A stretch of DNA of 64,000 nt from Albugo candida (GCA_905220665.1 CAJNAR010000166.1:434001-498000), one strand, 5' to 3'; positions 41,203-51,576 are shown, counted from the stretch's first letter. The notes: generated by a model not told the origin, from the sequence alone. Made by a program: numbers and translations.

Positions 41203-42120
41203 ATGTGCGCTTTCAATGTGTTGAGAAGGCTTGTCTAAATGATGTATCATCAGTAGTTCAATAATCATATGAAGATCAATATATTAAAAATCCAAGCTGA
41301 TGCAATAATCGAAATGAAGTCAAGATATCATTCTGTCGTGATCGATGATTCTCTATTGCCGAGGATTGACGATCAAACCCCGGAGTCTTTGTGGTGTCAG
41401 TATAGTACTTAAAGTTCGAACTACTGGCGGGAACGTTGCAGGATTCACTGATTGTGGAAAAGGACCGTTTGGTGGCATTCCAGTAGGTAATGATCCTGGA
41501 AATGGCACTCCTAATTGGGGATATCCAGTAGGATAGCCGTCCCCAACTATCGGTTGTATGAATGGTTTCGACTGCGTTGGAGGAGCTTGGGTCGTCGTGG
41601 TATTATTGGCATTATTTGAACCAGCCTGCTGATTAGCCATGCTGATACCTTGCAGACCAAGACTAGTGACTCCGACCGCTGCAGAACCAGCAACTAAGCC
41701 CAATGTAGCAGCTCGAATTTTCGCGTCTTTTTTTTTCTCTTTATTCGCATCAACGGTCTCAGGACTCGCTAAACCTGGTTCTCCATCTGGAGAAGCATCA
41801 GGAGATCTTGTTGCTGGGGGACGTCCGTTACTAACAGTAGATGTACCAGTACCATGCCCAACATTATTTGCACCGGTGGTATCAGTTGCTGCAGCGGCGC
41901 CACCACTAGTACGGGCAACTGCTTCGGTGGTAGTTTCAGAAGATTGGCGACCATTCCCCCCTGTTGTTACTGACCCTGCTATACCGCCAGCAGCTGTTTG
42001 TGTATTAGCTCCCGCATTGTTTCCGATGGCACGAGTTGATACAGTAGTACCTCCAGTCCGACTCGGATTTATAGTCTCAATTTTTTCAATAGTATCGCCC
42101 GAATGTGTCGCTTGATGTGC
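41203..42120 (-). repeat. 918-bp inverted duplication, right arm
   Basis: Reverse complement of 38047-38964, covering the 3' half and 3' flank of member D. The equal length without indels and very few mismatches point to a recent duplication or ongoing gene conversion. An assembly artefact cannot be excluded from sequence alone, although the few mismatches and different flanks argue against it. Confidence 0.85.
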
Positions 42121-42768
42121 GATATCACCACCGGCTGTTTTTGACGTAGTTTCAGCATTAGTTCTACCAGGATGAGTTGATACGACAGAATTTCCACTTC
42201 CAGTAGCAGTTGCTTCGGTCTTAGTTCCCGTAGCTTGTCCACCATCACCCTGAGTTGCTGCTGGACGCACGGCACCACCACCAGCTACTTCCGGCTTAGC
42301 TGCATTGTTGTTTCCAGTGGCAATGGTGCGAGTTGGTCCTTCACGGTGTCCCCTACCGATCACAAATGGTTTATTAAAGTTTTTGTTTTGCCACTCTTCT
42401 GTGCTAGTTTCCTTCTTAATATCAGCACGGCTCAGTTTCTTATCAGGTTGCATTATACCCATGCCTTTTGCTTCCATCGATGCTCTCTGACTACTTTCTC
42501 CATACTCAAAAGTGCCTTTCGGTTCCGCTCCAAATGTACTTTGCTTCACCTCACCCAACTTCGCGTCCATTGTAGATGTTTTCTTGAATGACACTGATTT
42601 AGTTTTATCACCTCCCAAAAGACGGCTTGTTATGCTCGTCAAGTCAGCTGAATTCGATATAACCATAGTGGGAAGACATGTTGCCAAGAGCGCAAGAATT
42701 AGGCCAAACATTTGTGCTTTTGATTGACGACAAACTAATGTCCGAGAAGCACTTTGGTGATTTATCAT
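41353..42768 (-). CDS. Secreted Thr/Gly-rich protein, family member D
   Basis: The start is set at the ATG at 42768 (471 residues), because the frame above it begins with TTG. Signal region CRQSKAQMFGLILALLATCL. Then comes a variable Lys/Thr/Gly stretch that differs from member C, followed by repeats GGAVRPAATQGDGGQATG and SKTAGGDIAHQ. From the HQATHSGD residues on, it is nearly identical to C: KEKKKDAKI, the Gly/Ala hydrophobic segment, NNTTTT, and the Pro-rich tail with PIVGDGYP instead of PIVGGGSP. The 5' flank carries a partial copy of the element found before B and C. Convergent with C. Function unknown. Confidence 0.78.
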   Translation of the reverse strand: MINHQSASRTLVCRQSKAQMFGLILALLATCLPTMVISNSADLTSITSRLLGGDKTKSVSFKKTSTMDAKLGEVKQSTFGAEPKGTFEYGESSQRASMEAKGMGIMQPDKKLSRADIKKETSTEEWQNKNFNKPFVIGRGHREGPTRTIATGNNNAAKPEVAGGGAVRPAATQGDGGQATGTKTEATATGSGNSVVSTHPGRTNAETTSKTAGGDIAHQATHSGDTIEKIETINPSRTGGTTVSTRAIGNNAGANTQTAAGGIAGSVTTGGNGRQSSETTTEAVARTSGGAAAATDTTGANNVGHGTGTSTVSNGRPPATRSPDASPDGEPGLASPETVDANKEKKKDAKIRAATLGLVAGSAAVGVTSLGLQGISMANQQAGSNNANNTTTTQAPPTQSKPFIQPIVGDGYPTGYPQLGVPFPGSLPTGMPPNGPFPQSVNPATFPPVVRTLSTILTPQRLRGLIVNPRQ

Positions 42769-42830
42769 ATCAAATTGTGTTCGGAAGCAGGAGAAAAATG
42801 AAAAGTGAGTTGGCTTTTGCAAGTCGCGCT

Positions 42831-42843
42831 TTCATGCGATTGT
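42831..42843 (-). promoter_or_regulatory. Partial copy of the B/C upstream element before member D
   Basis: Reads ttcatgcgattgt on the plus strand, one mismatch from the 13-bp half of the B/C element. It lies 62 bp before the chosen ATG of D, a spacing close to the 68-69 bp in B and C. The flank continues with further partial similarity. Confidence 0.45.
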
Positions 42844-43639
42844 CTCCAATTATCAGGAAAACGATAAATCGTCGAATACGACCACATGCACGAGTGATCG
42901 CGATCACACGAGATTGTAACGCAATTTAGCGACAAAAACGGAAAGAAGCATTTAAATTCAGACCGGGGGAAATATCCAATATCCACTAACTGGTAAGAAG
43001 AGATGAATTACTGATGTGATTACAATCCAAATAATAAGACTAATTATTTTCGTATTATTTGCCACCCGTGTGAACAACAAGACGTCATAAATTATGAGCC
43101 GGTAGCGCCACTTTGTTGTCAAGCGAGATGAACTCGCATTGACTTCAGGTGTCCCTGAGCGGCCACGAGGCTATTAAACAGTAGATGACTCTACAAAGAA
43201 AAACAAACCACGGATACAGTGATACCCCGTTTAGCTCATCTTGTCAGCCTTGACATACCCTGTAATTGTCGGGCTGAATATTTGCCTGCGTGGGAGATGA
43301 ATCTCTCTCACTGCATACAATGGCGCACTGAACATGTATACATTTTGTGAGGCAAAAGGCTTCTACAAAAGATGCATGATCAGCATTAGCACCAAAACAC
43401 ATGTAAATATTTAATGACTAAAGTCTGCAATCGTCAAATTAAAGTTAAAGATTTGATTCAGTCGTGCACCGTACTGAACGCTTCAAATGCTGGTGGAGAC
43501 TTGAAGGATTTACTGACTGAGGTGTGGTATGAATGTGCTGAATTTTAGCCATCAAATGATACCATTGATGGTGGAGTCTCCAGCCTTCAATGTTGTAGAT
43601 TGCTACGGATTCGCTCCCCCAACGGTAGAGCAAATGGAA
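42844..43639. other. Intergenic, nothing supported
   Basis: Upstream of member D. Short frames only. A weak trace of family sequence may extend into 43445-43639 from the neighbouring pseudogene tail. Confidence 0.4.
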
Positions 43640-44085
43640 AGTTCTGCGGCTACGTTGGAGCATTTTGGGCGTCGTGGTAGTATTTGAACCAGGTTGGGTC
43701 TTCGTGGCTGTATTCGAACCAAGTCGCTAACTTATTGCAACGATTGCGGCAGTACCAGCAAATGCGCCTAGTATGCCGACAGTACCAATGCTTAATCGAG
43801 TCTTTCCGCAAGCAGCAAGTTTCGTATCCGTTTTACGTGTATAAATGATCTCACGCTTCGCCGAGACTGGTTTCCCGTATGGTGATAAAAGCAGGAGAGT
43901 TTAAATCATCACTATTTGACGGCACTCCCCTCATTTGCCACGATTATACCAGCTCTTGACTGCATTTGCTGCTCCGTCATCACTTGGGGTGTGCCTTCAA
44001 CATTAGTAGTCGCAAAACCTGGTGCCATCAACGCGATCATCATTGAACAAAGTTTATCTCGATGTGGTTGACTAAAAAGTGTGCC
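43640..44085 (-). pseudogene. Decayed member of the secreted family, closest to C
   Basis: The minus strand near 44030-44070 encodes RDKLCSMMIALMAPGFATTN, matching RSKLCLMTIALMAATIATT of member C at the same place. Further on come GILGAFAGTAAIVAIS (hydrophobic segment), then after a stop LGSNTATKTQPGSNTTTT, matching the NTT region. Stops interrupt the frame (after SAVK and after IVAIS) and the long Thr/Gly repeat part is missing. This is a clear relic with signal, hydrophobic and NTT modules still in order. Confidence 0.65.
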
Positions 44086-45063
44086 AAAAATCCAGAGCCT
44101 TGATGCTTTATCTTGTAGTAGTCGGATGATGGGTCGAAGAGAGTATCAAGGATTTATCCTGTCTTTCTGGTGAGCGTTTCGTTCCATTGTGACTTTATAA
44201 GTATTGAGAAATCAAGGAGTTGTAATAACGTCTCTCGTGTGCATGAATCCAGCTCGATTTGACGATTTTTTGAAGCCACAAAAGTGGCGTTTAATTGTGA
44301 GGCGCAATCGCACAGCCACGAAGAAAAACGCATTGTGGCGACACAATAACACGTCCATTACTCATCATATTTTGAAAGCGTGGGATCTAATCTTAACGAA
44401 GCATTTCCATTTACCTTCGAAGAAGTCTATGCAGCTTGCATTATAAGAGCTTTGGATAGATATTCAGAGCTAGCGCTGCGCGACCTGAAGGCTAAATTGT
44501 AAAGTCTCTTCTCCTACGTTCGGTACCTGGATATACATAAAATTCCACATAGCACGCTGTTCGAGCGCCTCCGTAGTGTTTGTGGTTTCGCCTCTCTCAG
44601 GTAAGGTGTCAGCTTGTTGGCGCGACGCGTAATGCACGCGTAGGTGAATTCGTAGAGTCTACACGCATTGCAGTTTTTGTCGCGGTTTAAATTTTCAGCA
44701 ACGCCATGCTTGTGCAGCATTATGACATGGTGATTAAACACTCATACCATGGCATAGAATGGAGTGAGAAGTTATTCTTATGTAAAGTGAATGAATGCTC
44801 TTGTCGTATAGATTTTAAAGAAAGCTGAGGACGAGTCTAAAGTGTCAAGGTCTACAAACATAAGAGTGGCAAGCAACATGAAGGGGATTAGCGTGAAGTG
44901 TATGAATTTGTCAAATGAAAATGGATGTAAAAGGTAATGCAATGATATCTATCCTAGTTCTGCAAGCCTAATCAATCGTGATGACGGATGCTTCATCATG
45001 GATATATGGAGCTCAAAGCCCGAAGTTTTGGTGTTGTGGGCGCAGTGCTGGAGGTAGACCAGA
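44086..45063. other. Intergenic about 1 kb, nothing supported
   Basis: Short frames (80 codons at 44204 and 75 at 44514) lack signals or homology that I can recognise. Confidence 0.45.
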
Positions 45064-45840
45064 TTACGGAGAATTTATTGTTGGTGGGACTCCAACTTGT
45101 GGTGGTATATATGATGATGGGGGTGGAGATGACGGGTTATCTGAATAGACTGGAATCGATTGTTGTGGCACATTAGGTGCTGGTGCTGGTGATGGTGTGG
45201 TTTTTGTAGGATCATTTGTCTTTCCATCAGGAACTTGTGGGGCTTGATTGGTGTTATTAGTCGATCCACCTTGCTGATTTGGTCCAGGTATAGCGTAATG
45301 AGTTATCAAGCCTCCTGTGACTCCCCCTGCTGCAAAAAGACCAACTCCGCCAATCATAGCCTTCTTGAGACTGATAGATCTCTTTTTATTTTGACCATCA
45401 GTAGCTCCTTCGTTTTCATTTTCACCAGGTTTATGACTCTCGGTCCGAGTCAATGTGGGATGCGTTGTACCACCTGGAGGTGATACAACCTCGCTTTCAT
45501 GATCTTTATGACTCTCGGTCCGAGTCAAAATGGGATGCGTTGTACCACCTGGAGGTGATACAGCCTCGCTTTGATGATCTTCAGAGTTGACAATGTGCTC
45601 TTCGAGTTTTTTAGTATCAGTCCCGTCATCATTACGCAGTGGTCTCTGAGTACGAGTATTCGAAGATTGTGGTTTGACTGAAGAACCGTCAGGGTTCAAA
45701 TATCTGGACATGTTAGCTGAAAGCGTTGCATTACCAGCCGAGAGAGTCGCTGCCAACAAAGTGAGCATCATTAAATCAAACTTCCTTCCACGTGACTGAA
45801 GAGAAGTCGAATGAAAAAAACCAGTGCGTTTACGATCCAT
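45064..45840 (-). CDS. Secreted Pro-rich protein, family member E, with RxLR-like motif
   Basis: Start at MDRKRTG (45840), 258 residues; the frame extends 11 codons higher without support. The signal region SRGRKFDLMMLTLLAATLSA matches the other members. About 30 residues after it lies RPLR followed by NDDGTD..KKLEEH, an RxLR-plus-acidic arrangement in the place where oomycete effectors carry it. Two adjacent 25-residue repeats (SPPGGTTHP and TRTESHK parts) follow. Then come KKRSISLKKA, a Gly-rich hydrophobic segment (MIGGVGLFAAGGVTGGLI), NNT, and a Pro-rich tail. The architecture is that of the family; the middle is unrelated to C and D. Function unknown; an effector role is only a hypothesis. 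Confidence 0.76.
   Translation of the reverse strand: MDRKRTGFFHSTSLQSRGRKFDLMMLTLLAATLSAGNATLSANMSRYLNPDGSSVKPQSSNTRTQRPLRNDDGTDTKKLEEHIVNSEDHQSEAVSPPGGTTHPILTRTESHKDHESEVVSPPGGTTHPTLTRTESHKPGENENEGATDGQNKKRSISLKKAMIGGVGLFAAGGVTGGLITHYAIPGPNQQGGSTNNTNQAPQVPDGKTNDPTKTTPSPAPAPNVPQQSIPVYSDNPSSPPPSSYIPPQVGVPPTINSP
45430..45579 (-). repeat. Tandem 75-bp coding repeat (two copies) in member E
   Basis: 45430-45504 and 45505-45579 are nearly identical, in frame, each encoding 25 residues (D-H-x-S-E-x-V-S-P-P-G-G-T-T-H-P and so on). I saw only a few base differences, so the duplication is recent. Confidence 0.85.
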
Positions 45841-46529
45841 TTTATATGCTTCGATGCTCGGAGATATAATCAAAAGTGAGTTCTGCCTTCCTGATAGCTT
45901 GGTTAAAAATAAAAAAATTACTTGCCACGTAGATCCACGTCATCATCAAGAACGTTCTCAATTAGCAATGCGTCGGGTCACCCCAAATGCGGATATACCC
46001 ACATGATGACAAAGGGTCCACCTAGAGCCATTCGAGTTTTAGCTGTCAAAACGACCGGCTTCGTTTCCATGCAGGCTTGTGACGGATTAAACTGGTGACT
46101 CATCCAAGCATCATACCATAATATTTGATTCGATTTGCTATGAGCAGAGATCGACTGGACTTCTGTACCCCTTTCTCCTATACACAAGCTATAGAACAGA
46201 GAATGCAATAAGGTCGAATCTGTTGGTTGCATCTACAGCAATTGTTGTGTCGCACGTACAAATCTGTACTCGATAAACGGCGGCGAGTCTACTCGGATTC
46301 AGCTTATAAGTTTTCTCGACATCGAGCTGCTTGATATCATTTATTCGCTTTAAAAAGAAGCATTTGTGAATAGTAAAAGAGTCGGAGACGTGGCTCTGAA
46401 CCAAATGGGTGAGAAGCAAAGCAACTGCACGGATAAAGAGGCGTGCTGATTGCGTGCATACTAGTTGATCGTTTTGATCCCGTGCAAAGCCTTTACCGGT
46501 CGTACGTTTGTACACAATCGTACACGTAC

Positions 46530-46740
46530 CCTACATCACTGTCACCGGATGAGTGCCATGGAATCATAACGATAGGCTTGATGGAATGAGGTGGAAGTGG
46601 GTGTTGATTTTGAAGATGACAGAAACAATGGTACGCTGGTTCCCACGCATTGAACTACAATTATACAATCATAATGGAAGCATACATTCCAACGATAAAA
46701 AACCCTCCGGTCCACGTGGAACATCCAAGTCTTACAACAA
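46530..46740 (+). repeat. Diverged copy of the Kazal gene 5' flank
   Basis: Blocks shared with 50055-50300 in the same order: gtcaccgg, ggcttgatggaatg, ggaagtgggtgttg, atggtac, aaccctccg, gtccacgt/gccacgt and aagtctta. Indels separate the blocks. Downstream of the shared part no Kazal coding sequence remains, so this is a 5' relic of a lost paralogue. Confidence 0.65.
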
Positions 46741-49369
46741 TTATCCAGCAAAAATACTATCTTGATTCACTATATACTCGAGCCAGTTTTTAGCTCTCCG
46801 AACATCAAATTAGTGTGAGCGTAACATCTCGCGGTATCGATGTTCACATACAATGCACGATGATGTGAAGTATGGCGTTTGGATAATTGTGATGAAGACA
46901 GAAACTGATATGTCGAGGCTCGAAGTGGAATTTGAAGAAATTAGACCGAACGGGTTTCGGACTAGCTGCTGAATTCCAAGACGATGAGAGGGTCTCGCGA
47001 TACGATTTGCAAAGTTTGCTAGATTGAGATCTCGTTAGTAGCACTGAGACCGATTATAAATCCAGCTTAACTTTCCAGAAACAAGAAGCAGGTTCATCGC
47101 GAAAAAGATGAACGGAGTAGATTTTGAGCTGAGATATTGCACTTTGATTCGAGGTATTATGTCTAGGACGAAAAAATATTCGGGTAAGAAGATGATAATA
47201 GCATTGGTCGTCCCCTGCTAAATTTTCTAGTGAGAACGTGCATGCGATAATTTCGGTCCTGCATATGTTCGGGTAGCCAAGCATTTACGAGTGAATGCAT
47301 AGCGATATGCCTCGATCCGAATTTCCAACTCTAACATCAAGGACATTGCCTCCAAGAACGAAATTGTAAAGTTGCCAACCAAACACTAGAATTTGTTGGA
47401 TTCGACATCGGGCGAAGTGTCGAGTCAGATGATCGTTCGGTACCTTTATAAACAAGTGCCTATCTGATATATTCTTCGGTATTCTCGCACATGTCTGAAG
47501 CTCGTACTCAGAATCATTAAAAGCGCAAAATAGAGCAATCGTTAAGCAGTCAGTAAATTTTCGACGCAGGAGAGTATTTATTCAAGGGTAAGCAGGATAT
47601 CAATGCTATATTGTGTGAGGCTTTGTTAAGTAAAACTGTGAGCGCTGAAGGAATCAAGGAAAAAGCGGATGCTTGGAATACAAGGTTTATTTGGGACTTT
47701 ATTATGAGCTAACAAGAGAGGTCGCCGAATGAGCGAATTCTACGAAATCATCACGCTCAAGGCGCTGATCGGATTGCAATGGGAGCTCAAATTCCTCGAT
47801 ATATTGTGTAGAAGAAGAAACGTCAGGGCTAGGAAGAGATTCGATAGAATAATGAAACACTTTATCGAATTTGCAAGACGTGCACGAACAAGTAATGGGT
47901 CACTAGTCACCTTGCCTCATTGTGAGTTTAATCACTCGACGTGAATAGCAAGACTGAAGATATTATCATTGGGAGATTCTAATGTCGCGACCGTGTGAAT
48001 TTGAAAAGAATTGACGGTACCAGAAATGCAGAAACTTGGGCTGAAAAGGACGTCATTAAATGCAGGTCTGAGAACATCTCGACTGAAAAAATATTTACAG
48101 AGCTCGGATTAGCATGATTATCGATTGGATGATTGGAGTATGTACTCTCCAGCCTATATCATCACTGGGAATGGATGTGCACAACTTGAAGACGAAATAT
48201 ATAACGAGAAAGAATTCAGAGCATTTGGAACGCCTCTCCAAGTGAAAAATGGAAGCATTGAAGACTTGCATGTTTCGAAGGTATGAGGCGAGATGAGAGA
48301 GCAGTCGTCGGATGCATCTAAGACGAGTATATCTCGATATTGGCTATAATACTTTCTGTTAAAGTAACGAAAAAAGAAATTGTGTGTGGTTGTGAGCTCG
48401 ATATAATGATTCAAATGCAGAAAGTGTTTTCACTTTGTGTGTCTTCTTTAACGTGACATTTGACAATTGATACAGGGATACAGATGATCATTATAAGCAA
48501 TCTTAGTGTGCCTTGACTTGAGCAAAGGGAAAGCCTTAAGCGACTGGATTTCGCTTGGATCAAATATCTATGAATCTTTGAGTTTCATGTGACCTTCATC
48601 TCTTTCTATCACACACATTAGGTATCAAGGGATCAGCACCAACAAACGGTATAGACGGATACACTTCATCGGGAAGCAATAATTGTCACCAAATAGTTCT
48701 ATAATTTCTCTCACTTTGATCGTTCGAAATGAAAATTGGGCGATCACCGGATTGTCGATGGCCAGATCCCGTGGGTGTCGTACTCAAAGATCGAATTTGT
48801 TTGGTGCCATAAATACAGTAGGAGCTGAAGGGCGTGAGGCGTCCTCTTATCTGAGGCATCTTGCACTTTATTTGCAGGACCAGCGACAAGAGCAATTACG
48901 CCCCATTTGACTACTGCCATTAGTGGTGTCAGGATTTGGCATGGATGACTCTCTTCCTGTCGTACGAGTTTCTGGAAAAAACGTCCACTACCATCAGTAG
49001 GTAATTCATTTTCCTTTTTGTTCTAACCAAAGTTATCATTTTCAAATTACTTGCATCATTCTGTCCAGTAAGACGCCTTGATGCATCAGCAATAGCAAAG
49101 AGATTGTGACTCTCGTATCTCTGGTTCGTTTACTGCCGCAGTGGATTGTGGTCCAATTTTTTTCTTAATATTGGGCTCAAATTTTGATCGAATCAACTCC
49201 TGTTCATCGCTGGGGATTTTCATTTCCGATATGGACGTTGCTTAATATTGACTTGGCCACGTACTTTGGCTATTCCGAATTTAATTAATCATCAGTAGTG
49301 GTCCGCGAGAAGCAGTAGAGTAAGATCTTGGTAGTCCGAGGGTAACAATGTCAGGGCCAAATGTTTCGG

Positions 49370-49460
49370 ATAAGCCAGCTGAAAGCGTTGCATCAGCAGC
49401 CTAGAGACTTGCAGCCAACACTAGATCATCATAAAAATCAGCTTCGTTCCTCGTGGTTGA
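49370..49460 (-). pseudogene. Relic of a member-E-like signal-peptide region
   Basis: The plus strand reads agctgaaagcgttgcat, then cagcc, and later gccaacac..gatcatcat and cgtgg/cgtga. This matches block by block the signal-peptide coding part of member E (45715-45800), with a stop and small indels. The rest of the gene was not recognised. Confidence 0.5.
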
Positions 49461-50054
49461 CGTATAATTGATACCTCAATTTGTAAAAGTTATTTCTACC
49501 TTTCGTGATAGTCTCGATTTGAATAATGACGTCTCACAGAATTCTGCATCGTCAAAATTGTTCTCCCATAATGACTGCACGAGGTAATGACATGCCACAT
49601 AGCTACCTGTATATAGTCGAGTGTTGAGCTGTCAGCACGACCCACTTGTATCAAGCAAGCTCAAGGTGCAACAAAGAGTGATTCATGTCAGTTAGATATA
49701 CAAACGAAACCAATATATGAATGCGATGTTGCTGCCACCAGATCGAATAGCTCCCACCTTCTATTAACATGTTATTCAGTACATCTGAATTTGCTGGTTG
49801 ATTCTACAAAATTCCTAATGAAAATATACGTATTAAGTTGCGTGTTCTGTTCGCTTTCTTCATAGTAGCAGATACTTTAATATGTACGATCCAAACAACA
49901 GCGACAGACTGATACCAAACTTGCTTGACGTTCTGCATTCGGCAAATCGGTCGGTATGTGGGCGGAGCGTAATGGCTGCCTAACAAAGCGTCTTTACCCT
50001 TGCACCTAATATAAAGTTTGCGAAGCCTTCACGTCGCATGTTTGTCATGAATCG

Positions 50055-50300
50055 CACACTTACCCTGTGTTACGGTCACCGGGTGGGTACACGGATCGAC
50101 AACGATTGGCTTGATGGAATGCGTTGGAAGTGGGTGTTGGGTCCATTTGCGACTGAGAGTATGGTACACTCGTAAACTATAGACTGGAAGGTAAGCTTTT
50201 GGAAAGAAAGAACCCTCCGTTGAGTATTCGAAGTCAAGATGGAAGCTTTCGTTTCAACAATTAAGAACCCCCCGGGCCACGTAGAATTTATAAGTCTTAC
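50055..50300 (+). repeat. 5' flank of the Kazal gene, paired with 46530-46740
   Basis: Same block order as in the 46.5-kb copy. It ends with aatttataagtctta shortly before the Kazal gene, so it probably includes the promoter (a tttataa box about 80 bp before the ATG). The intact gene sits only behind this copy. Confidence 0.6.
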
Positions 50301-50367
50301 TTGCACCAGGTAACCAATCCTTCTTCTCTCACTTTCAATCTTACTCGCATCTTCTCAACCAAGAACG

Positions 50368-51576
50368 ATGCGATTACCAGCTTCTCTTCAGATGATCTCC
50401 GTGGCACTCACTGTCATTGGAGTCACTACGACCTTGCAAGAAGTGCAAAGCAGTTCAAGCAGCTTGCGGTCTCTACAATCATCGGATCAAAGTGAACGCA
50501 ATAATCGTCCCACGATATCAATGGTTGTAATCTCGGAATATTTTCCAATTCCGCCCACAGAAGAAGCTGATCAGTCACAAAATGAGCTGAAAGTAGTAAT
50601 ACCCGACGATACATTCAATGAGAAGTATGGCATTTTCGACGGCGGTGATGACGAGGAGGAAGAGGAAGAAGAGAAAGTGCATACAGGGTATGAATTGGAG
50701 TGTGAAGGGCTCGAAAAGGATAGTGCCGAGAGTGTCAATGAGATTTCTTCTGACTATTTATTGGATTGTCAGGACGACGAGAAGGTCGATCTAGACACAG
50801 AAAAGCATTCGAAAGAAACGGGATATGGGCAAACGTTCTTTGATTGCGATGATGAGGGCGACAACATCGACGAGGGCGACAACGTTGACGAGGTTGTTCA
50901 GGACAAAGAAGAAAATACTGAAGAAATGCGATACGAACTGCAACCGCTTCTCGATTGCGATGACGAGGACGAGGACAGTAACGAGATCGATCAGGACAAA
51001 GAAGAAAATACTGAAGCAGCGCGATACAATACGCAACCAATTCTTATTTGCGATGAAGACGAAGACGAAGATATTGACCACAAATCAAACTCAATGGTCC
51101 TGAAGGAAGAAGCGAAGTCATTGCAAGAGAGTAAGCGAGAAGAGAATTGGAGCGAGATTTTACAATATGATTCGATGCAGGCTTATCTCGATAAAGAGGC
51201 CGAAAAATCACGCGAATCCGAATTTGACTATAACTTTGGCCGTTCCAATGACAACGAATTCAGGAGTTGCAAGTCGTTATGCGCATACGATACCACTGGT
51301 CCTGCATGCGGTTCGGATGGCCAAACGTACTCGAACGAATGTATGATGAGATGCCTTGAACCCGATATCAAATACTATCACGAAGGATACTGTCTCCAAC
51401 AAGAAGATTCCTCATGCGATGTCGATTGCAGTCACACGCAAGACTTGGTCTGCGGAATTGATGGCCAAACATACATCAATTATTGCTTATATGCAGTCAC
51501 ATACTGCGATAAGAATCTGGCCACGTTACCATTTCTATTCGGGGCGTGTGAATCCGATAAGGTGACTGCATTTTAA
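50368..51576 (+). CDS. Secreted acidic protein with two Kazal-like inhibitor domains
   Basis: 402 residues from the ATG at 50368. Signal peptide MRLPASLQMISVALTVIGVT. Then about 250 residues of strongly acidic sequence with imperfect repeats of a unit like DQDKEENTE..RY..QP and DCDDE/CDEDED. The C-terminus has two Kazal-like domains: CKSLCAYDTTGPACGSDGQT with six cysteines in all, and CDVDCSHTQDLVCGIDGQT with six cysteines in all. Oomycete Kazal proteins (EPI type) inhibit host serine proteases in the apoplast. By position the P1 residues would be Tyr and His rather than the Asp frequent in EPI proteins. The long acidic arm is unusual and might bind calcium or basic host proteins (inference). 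Confidence 0.85.
   Translation: MRLPASLQMISVALTVIGVTTTLQEVQSSSSSLRSLQSSDQSERNNRPTISMVVISEYFPIPPTEEADQSQNELKVVIPDDTFNEKYGIFDGGDDEEEEEEEKVHTGYELECEGLEKDSAESVNEISSDYLLDCQDDEKVDLDTEKHSKETGYGQTFFDCDDEGDNIDEGDNVDEVVQDKEENTEEMRYELQPLLDCDDEDEDSNEIDQDKEENTEAARYNTQPILICDEDEDEDIDHKSNSMVLKEEAKSLQESKREENWSEILQYDSMQAYLDKEAEKSRESEFDYNFGRSNDNEFRSCKSLCAYDTTGPACGSDGQTYSNECMMRCLEPDIKYYHEGYCLQQEDSSCDVDCSHTQDLVCGIDGQTYINYCLYAVTYCDKNLATLPFLFGACESDKVTAF

Larger units (their letters stand above)
45841..50367. other. Gene-poor 4.5-kb region with relics
   Basis: No intact gene is supported. It holds a copy of the Kazal gene's 5' flank (46530-46740), the flank itself (50055-50300), and a relic of a member-E-like signal region (49370-49460). 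The largest frames (108 codons at 46189, 86 at 48154, 71-75 at 47729 and 48683) show no domain or signal peptide. I read this as a decaying duplicate of the neighbouring secreted-protein loci. Confidence 0.5.

Noticed and set aside
47729..48910. Several 70-86-codon frames in the 45.8-50.4 kb gap
   Set aside because: They lack a signal peptide, domain, repeat conservation or splice partner; coding potential is not supported.
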